DNA from: Burkholderiales bacterium
Lineage (GTDB): Bacteria > Pseudomonadota > Gammaproteobacteria > Burkholderiales > Burkholderiaceae_E
Direction of reading: 5' to 3'
Assembly (NCBI GenBank): GCA_026399835.1
Contig: JAPLQE010000084.1
Location: 1-64,000, forward strand
Length of the DNA stretch: 64,000 nt
The notes under the pieces were generated by a model. That model was given only the letters and a program-made list of their open reading frames with translations. It ran no database searches and was not told the origin of the DNA. Made by a program: the position numbers and the translations under genes. Shown here piece after piece: positions 25,200-33,363 of this stretch (position 1 is its first letter; each line of letters begins with the position of its first letter).

Positions 25200-26309
25200 A
25201 TGAGTCTCGAACGCAGCACCGAGCAGCGCCTGCTCGCCGACGCGGCGACCCGCTGGATCGCCGACGCCGAAGACCTGCCCGCCGACGCGCGCTGGCGTGC
25301 GATCGCCGGCTTCGGCTGGCTCGCCATGCTCGTGCCGGAGGCCGACGGCGGCCTCGGGCAGGACCTGGCCGACGCCTGCGCGCTCGCCGAGGCGCTGGGC
25401 GCGGGCCCGGCCCGCGACCCGTGGCTGCCGGTCGCGGTGCAGGCCGCGGGGCTGCTCGCCGCGTGCACCGACGCCGCGCTTCGCGCGCGCTGGCTGCCGG
25501 CGCTCGCCGACGGCGCGGCGCGTGTCGTGCCCGCGGCGTGCGAGCGCGGCGGCCGGGGCCGCGCGCGCCCCGACGCGACGCGCGCGCGCCGCGAGGCCGG
25601 CGGCTGGGTGCTCGACGGCGTCGAGCGCACCGTGCCCGGCGGCGACGGCGCCGACGCATGGCTGGTCGGCGCGGCGACCGAGGACGGCGGGCTCGCGGTC
25701 TTCGTGCTGACCCCGGGGCGGGCCGGCCTCCACGCGAGGCCGCTCGACACCGTCGACGGCGGACGCGCCTGCCGGCTCGACCTGCAGGGCGTGCGCGTGG
25801 GCGACGACGCGCGACTCGCCGGCGTCGGCGCGGCCGAGTCCGCCCGCGTCGACGACCGTGCACTGGTGGTCGCCTGCGCCGAGTCGGTCGGCTCGATGGA
25901 CACGCTGCTGCGCGAGACCGTCGCCTACCTGCGCACGCGCGTGCAGTTCGGCCGGCCGCTCGCCATGAACCAGGCGCTGCGCCACCGTGTCGCCGACCTC
26001 GCGATCGCGGTCGAGGAGGCGCGCTCCTCGGCGCTCGCCTCGGTGCTCGCGCTCGACGACGCGGCCCGCGCCGGCGACGCCCGTGCGCACGCCCGCGCCG
26101 CGGCGGGCGCCCGCGCGAAGGTCGGCGCGGTCGCCCGTCGGGTCGCCGAGGAGGCGATCCAGCTGCACGGCGGCATGGGCGTCACCGACGAGCTGCGCAT
26201 CGCGCGGCACCTCAAGCGCCAGCTCGCGCTCGACGCGATGCTGGGCGCGCCCGACTGGCACCTGCGGCGTCACGCGACGCTGCGCACCGCGACCGAGGCG
26301 ACCCGATGA
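25200..26309 (+). CDS. Acyl-CoA dehydrogenase, small subunit-like
   Basis: A 369-residue acyl-CoA dehydrogenase-fold protein with a reduced and Ala/Arg-rich middle domain. The N-terminal helices (GFGWLAMLVPEADGGLGQDL) and the C-terminal helix bundle (TRVQFGRPLAMNQALRHRVADL, then EEAIQLHGGMGVTDELRIARHLK) are clear. The region that normally carries the FAD-contacting TEPxxGSD loop is replaced by ACERGGRGRARPD, so it may be a partner subunit of the dehydrogenase encoded immediately downstream, as in the heteromeric enzymes that act on steroid-type acyl-CoA. Stop and start overlap as ATGA with the next gene, supporting coupling. The catalytic role is inferred. Confidence 0.85.
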   Translation: MSLERSTEQRLLADAATRWIADAEDLPADARWRAIAGFGWLAMLVPEADGGLGQDLADACALAEALGAGPARDPWLPVAVQAAGLLAACTDAALRARWLPALADGAARVVPAACERGGRGRARPDATRARREAGGWVLDGVERTVPGGDGADAWLVGAATEDGGLAVFVLTPGRAGLHARPLDTVDGGRACRLDLQGVRVGDDARLAGVGAAESARVDDRALVVACAESVGSMDTLLRETVAYLRTRVQFGRPLAMNQALRHRVADLAIAVEEARSSALASVLALDDAARAGDARAHARAAAGARAKVGAVARRVAEEAIQLHGGMGVTDELRIARHLKRQLALDAMLGAPDWHLRRHATLRTATEATR

Positions 26310-27496
26310 CTCCGATCCTCGATGCCGACGACCTGGCCTTCCGCGACGAGGTCCGCGCCTTCCTGCACGAGCGGCTCACGCCCGATCTCGTGCGTGCCAC
26401 GCGGCTGAACACGTCGGTGTTCTCCGAGCACGAGGTCTGCATGCGCTGGCACCGCGCGCTGCACGCGCGCGGCTGGGTCGCACCCGCGTGGCCCGTCGAG
26501 CACGGCGGCACCGGCTGGCCGCTGGTGCGCCGCTGGATCTGGGAGACCGAGCTGTCGCGCGCCGGCGCCCCGCCCCTGTCGCCGATGGGCCTGCGGATGG
26601 CCGGTCCGGTGATCATGCGCTTCGGCACGCCCGCGCAGCGCGCGCACTACCTGCCGCGGATGCTGTCGGGCGAGGACACCTGGTGCCAGGGCTACTCCGA
26701 GCCGGGCTCGGGCTCGGACCTCGCATCGCTGTCGACGCGCGCGGTGCGCGACGGCGACCACTATGTGGTCGACGGCACCAAGATCTGGACCACGCACGCC
26801 CACCATGCGAACCGGATGTTCGCGCTGGTGCGCACCGGCGCCGACTCGGCGCGCCGCCAGGACGGCATCAGCTTCCTGCTGATCGACATGGCGAGCCCGG
26901 GCATCACCGTGCGTCCGATCCGCAGCGCCAGTGGCGACCACGAGGTCAACCAGGTGTTCTTCGACGGCGTGCGCGTGCCGGTGGCCGACCGCGTCGGTGA
27001 CGAGGGGCAGGGCTGGACGGTGGCGAAGTACCTGCTCGAGTTCGAGCGGGGCGGTGCGATCGTCGCGGCCCGGCTGCGCGCCGCGCTCGAGCGGCTGGTC
27101 GCGCTCGCCGAGCGGCGCGGGCTGCTCGAGGACCCGGACCTCGCGCTCGCGATGTCGGCGGTCGAGGTCGACGTCGACGCGCTCGAGGCGACCGAACTGC
27201 GCGTGATGGCCACGATGCAGGTCGGGCAGAACCCGGGCGGCCTGGTGTCCTCGATGCTCAAGCTGCGCTGGAGCGAGATCCAGCAGTCGATCACGCGGCT
27301 CGGCGTGCGCCTGCTCGGCCCCGATGCGCTCGCCTGGGAGACCGGGCGGCCGATGCATGATGCGGTGTCGGCCGCCGGCCTCGACGACGAGGCGCGCCCG
27401 CTGGTCGCGCAGTACCTGAACGCGCGGGCCTACACGATCTTCGGCGGGTCCTCGGAGATCCAACGGGAGATCGTGGCGAGGGAGGTGCTGGGCTGA
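26306..27496 (+). CDS. Acyl-CoA dehydrogenase, catalytic-type subunit
   Basis: A 396-residue flavoenzyme with the full set of family features: WPVEHGGTGWP, the FAD loop CQGYSEPGSGSDLASL, VDGTKIWTTHAHHANRMF, the middle beta domain and C-terminal FGGSSEIQREIVAREVLG, where the final helices bind FAD. It should desaturate an acyl-CoA in the cytoplasm and pass electrons to ETF. It begins in a 4-base ATGA overlap with the preceding subunit-like gene, so the two are probably made in equal amounts. The context (hydratase remnant upstream, acyl-CoA genes nearby) points to beta-oxidation of an unusual acid. Confidence 0.93.
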   Translation: MTPILDADDLAFRDEVRAFLHERLTPDLVRATRLNTSVFSEHEVCMRWHRALHARGWVAPAWPVEHGGTGWPLVRRWIWETELSRAGAPPLSPMGLRMAGPVIMRFGTPAQRAHYLPRMLSGEDTWCQGYSEPGSGSDLASLSTRAVRDGDHYVVDGTKIWTTHAHHANRMFALVRTGADSARRQDGISFLLIDMASPGITVRPIRSASGDHEVNQVFFDGVRVPVADRVGDEGQGWTVAKYLLEFERGGAIVAARLRAALERLVALAERRGLLEDPDLALAMSAVEVDVDALEATELRVMATMQVGQNPGGLVSSMLKLRWSEIQQSITRLGVRLLGPDALAWETGRPMHDAVSAAGLDDEARPLVAQYLNARAYTIFGGSSEIQREIVAREVLG

Positions 27497-27501
27497 AGCG
27501 T

Positions 27502-27517
27502 GGCCGCGGGCGCGGCC
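27502..27517 (+). terminator. GC-rich hairpin after the acyl-CoA dehydrogenase operon
   Basis: GGCCGC and GCGGCC form a 6-bp all-GC stem with a 4-base loop, starting five bases after the stop codon and followed by TTA. There is no long U-tract, so it is only a possible terminator. Confidence 0.3.
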
Positions 27518-27642
27518 TTACCCGAGGCAAGCGGGGCCGCGCCCCCGACCGACCGGTGACCCGTGTCGGGGGATGACCGTCGTGTAGGAGGTCGCCTGCG
27601 GCGGGTAGACTCCCAGCTAACCGAAGTCGAGGATGCCGCATC

Positions 27643-28335
27643 ATGAACCGAGCCACGCAACACGCCGTCCCCCTGCTGCGAGCGCTGCTGCTCGGCACGG
27701 CCGCGCTCGCGGCCGGATGCGCCATGTTCGGCGGCGGCGAGCCGGTCCGCGTCTACGAGCGCGAGGTCTTCGACCGCCCCACCGCCTTCTCGCGCGAGTT
27801 CGTCGCCTCGCCCGCCGACACCTGCAACGCCGCGCGCCGCGCGCTGCTCAGCCAGGGCTACATCGTGCAGACCGCGCAGGACGAGCAGATGGACGCGCGC
27901 AAGCGCTTCCAGCCCGAGGCCGAGTCGCACGTGCAGATCGAGTTCCACGTCGTGTGCTCGCCGCTCGCGCGCGGCCAGCCCACCTCGGTGGCGTTCGTGA
28001 GCGCCGTCCAGGACCGCTACGCGCTGAAGAAGAACCCGATGTCGGCCAGCGTGGGTGTCAGCCCCTTCGGCTCGATCTCGCTGCCGCTGGCCTCGGCCAC
28101 CGACTCGCTGGTCAAGATCGGCAGCGAGACGATCCCGCCCGGCCGCTTCTACGACCGGTTCTTCGACCTGGTCGAGCAGTTCCTCGCCGAGCAGAAAGGG
28201 CTGGACGAGCCGCCGGCCGCCGTCGCGGCGCCGTCGCATGCGCACCTGCCCGCCAAGCCCGCCAAGCCCCCCAAGCCCGCGGCCGAGCTCGAGCGCACCG
28301 GCGTGCTGCCCGTCACGCTGCCGGCGAACCGCTGA
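27643..28335 (+). CDS. DUF2242 lipoprotein
   Basis: A 230-residue lipoprotein: signal MNRATQHAVPLLRALLLGTA with lipobox LAAGC and a Cys near residue 26. The mature part matches DUF2242, with AFSREFVASPADTCNAARRALLSQGY and the Gly-rich FGSISLPLASATDSLVKIGSETI, and ends in a Pro/Lys/Ala tail (AKPAKPPKPA) that may cross the wall. Family members are found mainly in Burkholderiales and have no defined role. A TAGACT -10-like box lies upstream at about 27606. Confidence 0.88.
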   Translation: MNRATQHAVPLLRALLLGTAALAAGCAMFGGGEPVRVYEREVFDRPTAFSREFVASPADTCNAARRALLSQGYIVQTAQDEQMDARKRFQPEAESHVQIEFHVVCSPLARGQPTSVAFVSAVQDRYALKKNPMSASVGVSPFGSISLPLASATDSLVKIGSETIPPGRFYDRFFDLVEQFLAEQKGLDEPPAAVAAPSHAHLPAKPAKPPKPAAELERTGVLPVTLPANR

Positions 28336-28366
28336 GCCCGGCCGAGCCGGCGAGGTCCGCGGGCTC
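28334..28366 (+). terminator. Nested hairpin after the DUF2242 gene
   Basis: GAGCCCG and CGGGCTC form the outer 7-bp stem, enclosing a smaller GCCG...CGGC stem, and the element begins at the stop codon of the DUF2242 gene. No U-tract follows, so termination is only suggested. Confidence 0.3.
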
Positions 28367-28546
28367 GAGTCGCCAGGCGCGGCCGAAGCCGCCGTTCAGG
28401 CTCGCAGCGGCGCACTCGATCCGTCGGAACGCGAGCGCGGGGCTCCGAGGCGGGGCGTCGTCGTTCATGGCGCTCGTGCGGACTCGGTCCACTGTAGCTC
28501 CCGCGCGCCTGTGCTTCAATGCACGGACCGAACCGAGAGCATCGCG

Positions 28547-29113
28547 ATGACCGAGGCGCGCACGCCCCTTCACACCCGCAACATCCGCCTCGACGGCTAC
28601 GCACGGCCCGACGGCATGCTCGACATCGAGGCCCGGCTGACCGACGTCAAGCACTACGACATGCCGCTGTGGGCCCGCGGCCCGCTGCCCGCCGGCGAGC
28701 CGATGCACCACATGGTCGTGACCATGACGGTCGACGCCGGCGGCACGATCCGCGCGTTCGAGGCCCGCACCCTGGCCTCGCCGAAGGAGGTCTGCACCGT
28801 CGGCGCCGAGCACTTCTCGCGGCTGGTGGGCCTGTCGATCCGAAAGGGCTTCCTCAAGGCCGCGGCCGAGCGGATCGGCGGCGTCGAGGGCTGCACGCAC
28901 ATCCGCGAGATGCTGCAGCAGATGGCCACGGTGGCCTTCCAGTCGATGCGCGAGACCCGGGTCAGGCGCTACGACGACGCGCCGCGCGAGAAGCCGGTCG
29001 TCGTCGACACCTGCATCGCGTGGTCGTCCAAGGGGGACTGGGTTCGCGAGCGCTTCCCGGACTTCTACACCGGAGATCCGACGGATGCGCCCGGCGCGTC
29101 CGGCGTGTCATGA
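28547..29113 (+). CDS. DUF2889 protein
   Basis: A 188-residue soluble protein. It carries the DUF2889 landmarks HTRNIRLDGYARPDG near the start, DIEARLTDVKHYDM, MHHMVVTMTVD and EVCTVGAEHFSRLVGLSIRKGFLK, ending with CIAWSSKGDWVRERFPDFY. The conserved His and Cys suggest metal or cofactor binding. Members often sit beside aromatic or CoA-ester degradation genes in Betaproteobacteria; the function is unknown. The ATG at 28547 starts the conserved block. The next gene begins 7 bases after its stop. Confidence 0.9.
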   Translation: MTEARTPLHTRNIRLDGYARPDGMLDIEARLTDVKHYDMPLWARGPLPAGEPMHHMVVTMTVDAGGTIRAFEARTLASPKEVCTVGAEHFSRLVGLSIRKGFLKAAAERIGGVEGCTHIREMLQQMATVAFQSMRETRVRRYDDAPREKPVVVDTCIAWSSKGDWVRERFPDFYTGDPTDAPGASGVS

Positions 29114-29120
29114 TGCGTTC

Positions 29121-29669
29121 ATGGTGCAGACCCTCTCACCGCTGATCCGCGAAGCCACGGCGATCGACGCCGAGTCGATCGCCCGCGTGCGCGTCGCGAG
29201 CTGGCGGGCCTCGTACCGCGGGATCATCGACGACGCCTACCTCGATGCGCTCTCGGTCGACGCCGGCCGCGACCGCTACCTGCGCACCTTCGATCCCGCC
29301 CCCGCCGCCGGCTTCACCCGGGTGGCCGCCGACGACGACGGCCGCGTGGTCGGCTTCGCGACCGGCGGCGTTGCGCGCGGCCCGGCAGCGGCCCGCCGCC
29401 AGGGCGAGGTCTGGATGATCTACCTGATGCCCGATGCGCAGCGCCACGGCCTGGGGACGCGACTCATGCGCTCGATGGCGCGCGGCCTGGACCGCCGCGG
29501 CCTGGGCTCGATGGTCGTCTGGGCGCTGGCCCGCAACGACCCGGCCCGCGTCTTCTACGAGCGGCTGGGCGGTCGGGTCATCGCCGAGCGCACGTCCACC
29601 GTCGGCGCCCAGCGGCTCGACGAGGTCGCCTACGGCTGGGACGATCTGCTGGGCCTGATCGGAGGCTGA
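29121..29669 (+). CDS. GNAT-family N-acetyltransferase
   Basis: A 182-residue acetyltransferase with the GNAT layout: IREATAIDAESIARVRVASWRASYRGII (first helices, with the Trp of YhhY/PhnO-like members), a central beta-sheet, the acetyl-CoA loop YLMPDAQRHGLGTRLMRSMA (QRHGLG, equivalent to Q/RxxGxG/A) and VVWALARNDPARVFYERLGG. The acceptor substrate cannot be told from sequence. The ATG at 29121 is 7 bases after the DUF2889 stop, so the two are probably co-transcribed. Confidence 0.9.
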   Translation: MVQTLSPLIREATAIDAESIARVRVASWRASYRGIIDDAYLDALSVDAGRDRYLRTFDPAPAAGFTRVAADDDGRVVGFATGGVARGPAAARRQGEVWMIYLMPDAQRHGLGTRLMRSMARGLDRRGLGSMVVWALARNDPARVFYERLGGRVIAERTSTVGAQRLDEVAYGWDDLLGLIGG

Positions 29670-29755
29670 GCGGCGGGAGCGCCCGGCGCCGCCACGCCCT
29701 CGGCGTGGCCTGCCCCTACAATGCGGGGCATCGTCCTCACCTGCACGGATCGGTC

Positions 29756-30604
<849 letters not shown>

Positions 30605-30620
30605 ACCGGGAGTCCCGACC

Positions 30621-30929
30621 GTGCAGACCTCGAACGCCATGCCTACCGATGCCGAGCGCACCGCCTTCGTGTCACGCCTCGAGCGCGAGGGCTTCGACGA
30701 GATCCTGACGAAGACGCTCGAGCCGGACGTCGTCATCGGCCTGCATACGCATCCGTACGACGTGCTGGCCCTGGTGCTCGACGGCGAGGCGACGATCGAC
30801 TGCGGGGGCGGTGCGCGCACCTTCCGCCCGGGCGACGTGCTGGAGGTCGCGGCCGACCAGCCGCACACCGAGCACTACGGGCCGAAGGGCTACACCTTCC
30901 TGCTGGGGCGGCGGCACAAAGCGCCCTGA
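30621..30929 (+). CDS. Single-domain cupin protein
   Basis: A 102-residue cupin. The metal-binding motif is visible as HTHPYDVLALVLDGEA (two His, then acidic residue) followed by FRPGDVLEVAADQPHTEHYG. Start is GTG at 30621, nine bases after a GGGAG ribosome site; an ATG at 30639 is possible. Such small cupins bind a metal and a small ligand or act as isomerases. It sits between the hydroxyacyl-CoA dehydrogenase and the first two-component system, 12 bases from the latter, so co-transcription with the regulator is possible. Confidence 0.85.
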   Translation: MQTSNAMPTDAERTAFVSRLEREGFDEILTKTLEPDVVIGLHTHPYDVLALVLDGEATIDCGGGARTFRPGDVLEVAADQPHTEHYGPKGYTFLLGRRHKAP

Positions 30930-30941
30930 TCCCGGCCCCCC

Positions 30942-31601
30942 ATGATCACGCTGCTCGTCGTCGACGATCACGCCCTGTTCCGCGGCGGCATGCGCCTGCT
31001 GCTGGCCGACCTCGGCGTGTCCGCGCGCGTGCTCGAGGCCGACTCGGTCGAGGCCGCGGTGGCGATGGACGAGCGGCCCGACCTGGTCCTGCTCGACCTG
31101 CACCTGTGCGGCCTGAGCGGGCAGCCGGCGCTCGCGATGATCCGCGAGCGGATGCCGGACGCGACCGTGGTCGCGCTGTCGGGCGAGGAGGACCCCAAGC
31201 GGATCCGCGCGACGATCGAGGACGGCGCCTCGGGGTTCATCCCGAAGACCTCCACCCCCGGCGTGATGATCGGTGCGCTGCGGCTCGTGCTGGCCGGCGG
31301 GGTCTACCTGCCGCCCCAGGTGCTGCGCGCCGACGCGGCGCCCGCGATCTCGGCGGGACGCGCGCCGATGGCCTCGGCCGGCGTGCTGGAGTCGCTCACG
31401 CCGCGCCAGGTCGACTCGCTGATGCTCGCGATCCGCGGCAAGTCGAACAAGGCGATCGCCCGCGACCTCGGCGTTTCGGAGGGGACGGTCAAGCAGCACC
31501 TGTCGGCCGCATTCCGCGTGCTCGGTGTCGACAACCGGACGCAGGCGGTCTTCGCGGCCGCCCGGCTCGGACTGGCGGGTCCTGCGCCGCATGTCGGCTG
31601 A
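30942..31601 (+). CDS. LuxR-family response regulator (first copy)
   Basis: A 219-residue NarL/FixJ-type regulator. The receiver starts LLVVDDHALFRGGMRLL, with phospho-acceptor Asp-52 in LVLLDLHL, a Ser in ALSGEE and Lys in FIPKTS. The HTH domain is in LTPRQVDSLMLAIRGKSNKAIARDLGVSEGTVKQHL. It overlaps the next kinase gene by 11 bases, so the two are coupled. It is clearly paralogous to the regulator at 39382, with which it shares the phrases RVLEA, GFIPK and LAGGxYLPPQxLR. Its target may be the large fusion gene downstream. Confidence 0.92.
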   Translation: MITLLVVDDHALFRGGMRLLLADLGVSARVLEADSVEAAVAMDERPDLVLLDLHLCGLSGQPALAMIRERMPDATVVALSGEEDPKRIRATIEDGASGFIPKTSTPGVMIGALRLVLAGGVYLPPQVLRADAAPAISAGRAPMASAGVLESLTPRQVDSLMLAIRGKSNKAIARDLGVSEGTVKQHLSAAFRVLGVDNRTQAVFAAARLGLAGPAPHVG

Positions 31602-33363
31602 GGCCCGGGTCGGCGCGCCCGCAGGCGTGCGCACCGATCCGATCCGGCCCGCCGCGGCCGCCGAGGATGCGCAGCAGGCCGCGCTCGCGCGCCTGGCCCG
31701 ACAGGCGCGCGACGATGTCTGGCCGGTGGCGCTCGCCGTGGTCGCCCTGTTCGGCGTGACAGTCGGGCACCTGCCCGCCGGTGTGCAGGCGGGCTGGGTC
31801 GGCGCCGCGGCGCTGGTCATGCTGGTCCGCGGGCGGGCGCTCGAGCGTCTGGCGGCGGACACGGCCCGCCCCGCGCCTGCGCGGCTGCGCCGCGCGGGCG
31901 GCATCGGCATCGCGAGCGCGGCCGCGTTCGCTGCGGTCGCCGGCGCCGCCCCCTGGCTGCCCGACGCCGAGCGCGTGCTGCTCACGCTGGTGGTGCTCGC
32001 CCTGGCGACGCTGACCTCGATCGGTGCAGCAGGCGCGCGACCGGTGGCGGCGTGCGCGCTGCTGCTCGGGGCCTCGGCGCTCGGCTGGCTGCTCGTGCCC
32101 GCGGACACGCTGTCCGTCGGTGTCCGGGTCGGCATTGCCGCGCTGCTGTGCGGGATCGTGGTGCTGCTGCGGCGGCGGGCCGGTGAGCTCGATGCCCTGC
32201 TGGCCGAGGCGCACGGGCTGCGCGCGGACCGGGCCACGCTCGGCGCGAGCCGCGACGAGGCGCTCGCCCGACTGCGCACGGCCGAAGGCGCCACTGCCCG
32301 CACGATCGCCGCGATCGGGCACCGGCTGCGCCAGCCGGTCTACGCGCTGCGGCTGTTCGCCGCGTCGCTCGGCGAGCGGCCGCTCGAGGCGCGTGCCGCC
32401 GAGCTGGCGCGGCGCGTCGACGGCTCGGGGCAGGACCTGGCCCACGACCTCGAGACGCTGCTCGACCTGTCTCGGCTCGAGGGCGGCACGCTGCACCCCG
32501 AGCGCGAGCCGGTCGAGACCGAGAGCATGGTGCGGCGGGTGATCGCCTCGCTCGAGCCGCTGGCGGTCCTGCAGGGGCTGAGCCTCGGCCACGAGCTCGA
32601 GCCCGGACTGCGGGCCGACACCGATCGCCGGCTGCTCGAGCGGGTGCTGCGCACGTTCGTCGTCGGTGCGATCGCGCGGACCGGGTCCGGTGGCGTGACG
32701 ATCGAGGCTCGGCGCGAGGCGGGCCGGTGCGTGATCGAGGTGATCGACAGCGGTCGCGCGCTGGAGCCCGAGGAACTCGCGCGGCTGACGGACATGCGGG
32801 TACCCCCGGACCCCTCGGGGGATCTCGCGCCCGCGGTGGCCGCGAGGCTGGTGCTGCGGCTCGATGCATCGTTGCGCGCGCACACCGAGCCCGATGCGGG
32901 CACGACCCTGCGGCTCGAGCTGCCGCTGGCGCCCGACGCCGCGCCCGGTGAGGCGCTCGCCGCACCCGAGGAGGGCGCGTCGGCGGGCGCGCTCGCCGGC
33001 CTGCACGTGCTGGTCGTCGACGACGAGCCGGCGGTGCGCGCCGGCACCCGCTTCGTGCTCGGGGACCGGGGCGCCCGCGTCAGCGTCGCCGCGGACCCGG
33101 CCGAGGCGATGGCGAGCGCGCTCGCCGACCGCCCGGACGCGGCGCTCGTCGACCTGCGCCTCGGGCGCGGCGACTTCGGCCTGCAGCTCGCCCTGCGGCT
33201 GCGCGAGCACTGGCCGGGCCTGGTGCTGATCCTCATCAGCGGCGACCGGACGCCCGAGGCGGTGCGCGCAGCCGAGGCGGCCGGCCTGCCGGTGCTGGGC
33301 AAGCCGATCGATGCCGAGCGGCTGGTGCGCGCGCTGCGACAGGCCGGCGGGCCTACAGCGTGA
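31591..33363 (+). CDS. Hybrid sensor kinase-like protein with degenerate ATP domain
   Basis: A 590-residue membrane protein: an N-terminal block of about six helices (residues about 45-210), a coiled segment, an HisKA domain with AIGHRLRQPVYALRLF (His-244), then a catalytic-domain remnant and a C-terminal receiver (HVLVVDDEP from about 471, Asp-521, Lys near 570). In the ATP-binding domain the N-box Asn is lost (LLERVLRTFVVGAIART), the G1 box reads DSGRALEPEE, and the GLGLA G2 loop is replaced by DLAPAVAARLV. It therefore probably cannot autophosphorylate, and may act as a phosphatase or accept phosphate from another kinase. The receiver is intact. It is coupled to the response regulator just upstream. 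Confidence 0.85.
   Translation: MSAEARVGAPAGVRTDPIRPAAAAEDAQQAALARLARQARDDVWPVALAVVALFGVTVGHLPAGVQAGWVGAAALVMLVRGRALERLAADTARPAPARLRRAGGIGIASAAAFAAVAGAAPWLPDAERVLLTLVVLALATLTSIGAAGARPVAACALLLGASALGWLLVPADTLSVGVRVGIAALLCGIVVLLRRRAGELDALLAEAHGLRADRATLGASRDEALARLRTAEGATARTIAAIGHRLRQPVYALRLFAASLGERPLEARAAELARRVDGSGQDLAHDLETLLDLSRLEGGTLHPEREPVETESMVRRVIASLEPLAVLQGLSLGHELEPGLRADTDRRLLERVLRTFVVGAIARTGSGGVTIEARREAGRCVIEVIDSGRALEPEELARLTDMRVPPDPSGDLAPAVAARLVLRLDASLRAHTEPDAGTTLRLELPLAPDAAPGEALAAPEEGASAGALAGLHVLVVDDEPAVRAGTRFVLGDRGARVSVAADPAEAMASALADRPDAALVDLRLGRGDFGLQLALRLREHWPGLVLILISGDRTPEAVRAAEAAGLPVLGKPIDAERLVRALRQAGGPTA

Noticed and set aside
25200-26309. Acyl-CoA dehydrogenase as a broken gene because of its altered FAD loop
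   Set aside because: The frame is intact and coupled to a full dehydrogenase, which fits a natural partner subunit better than decay.
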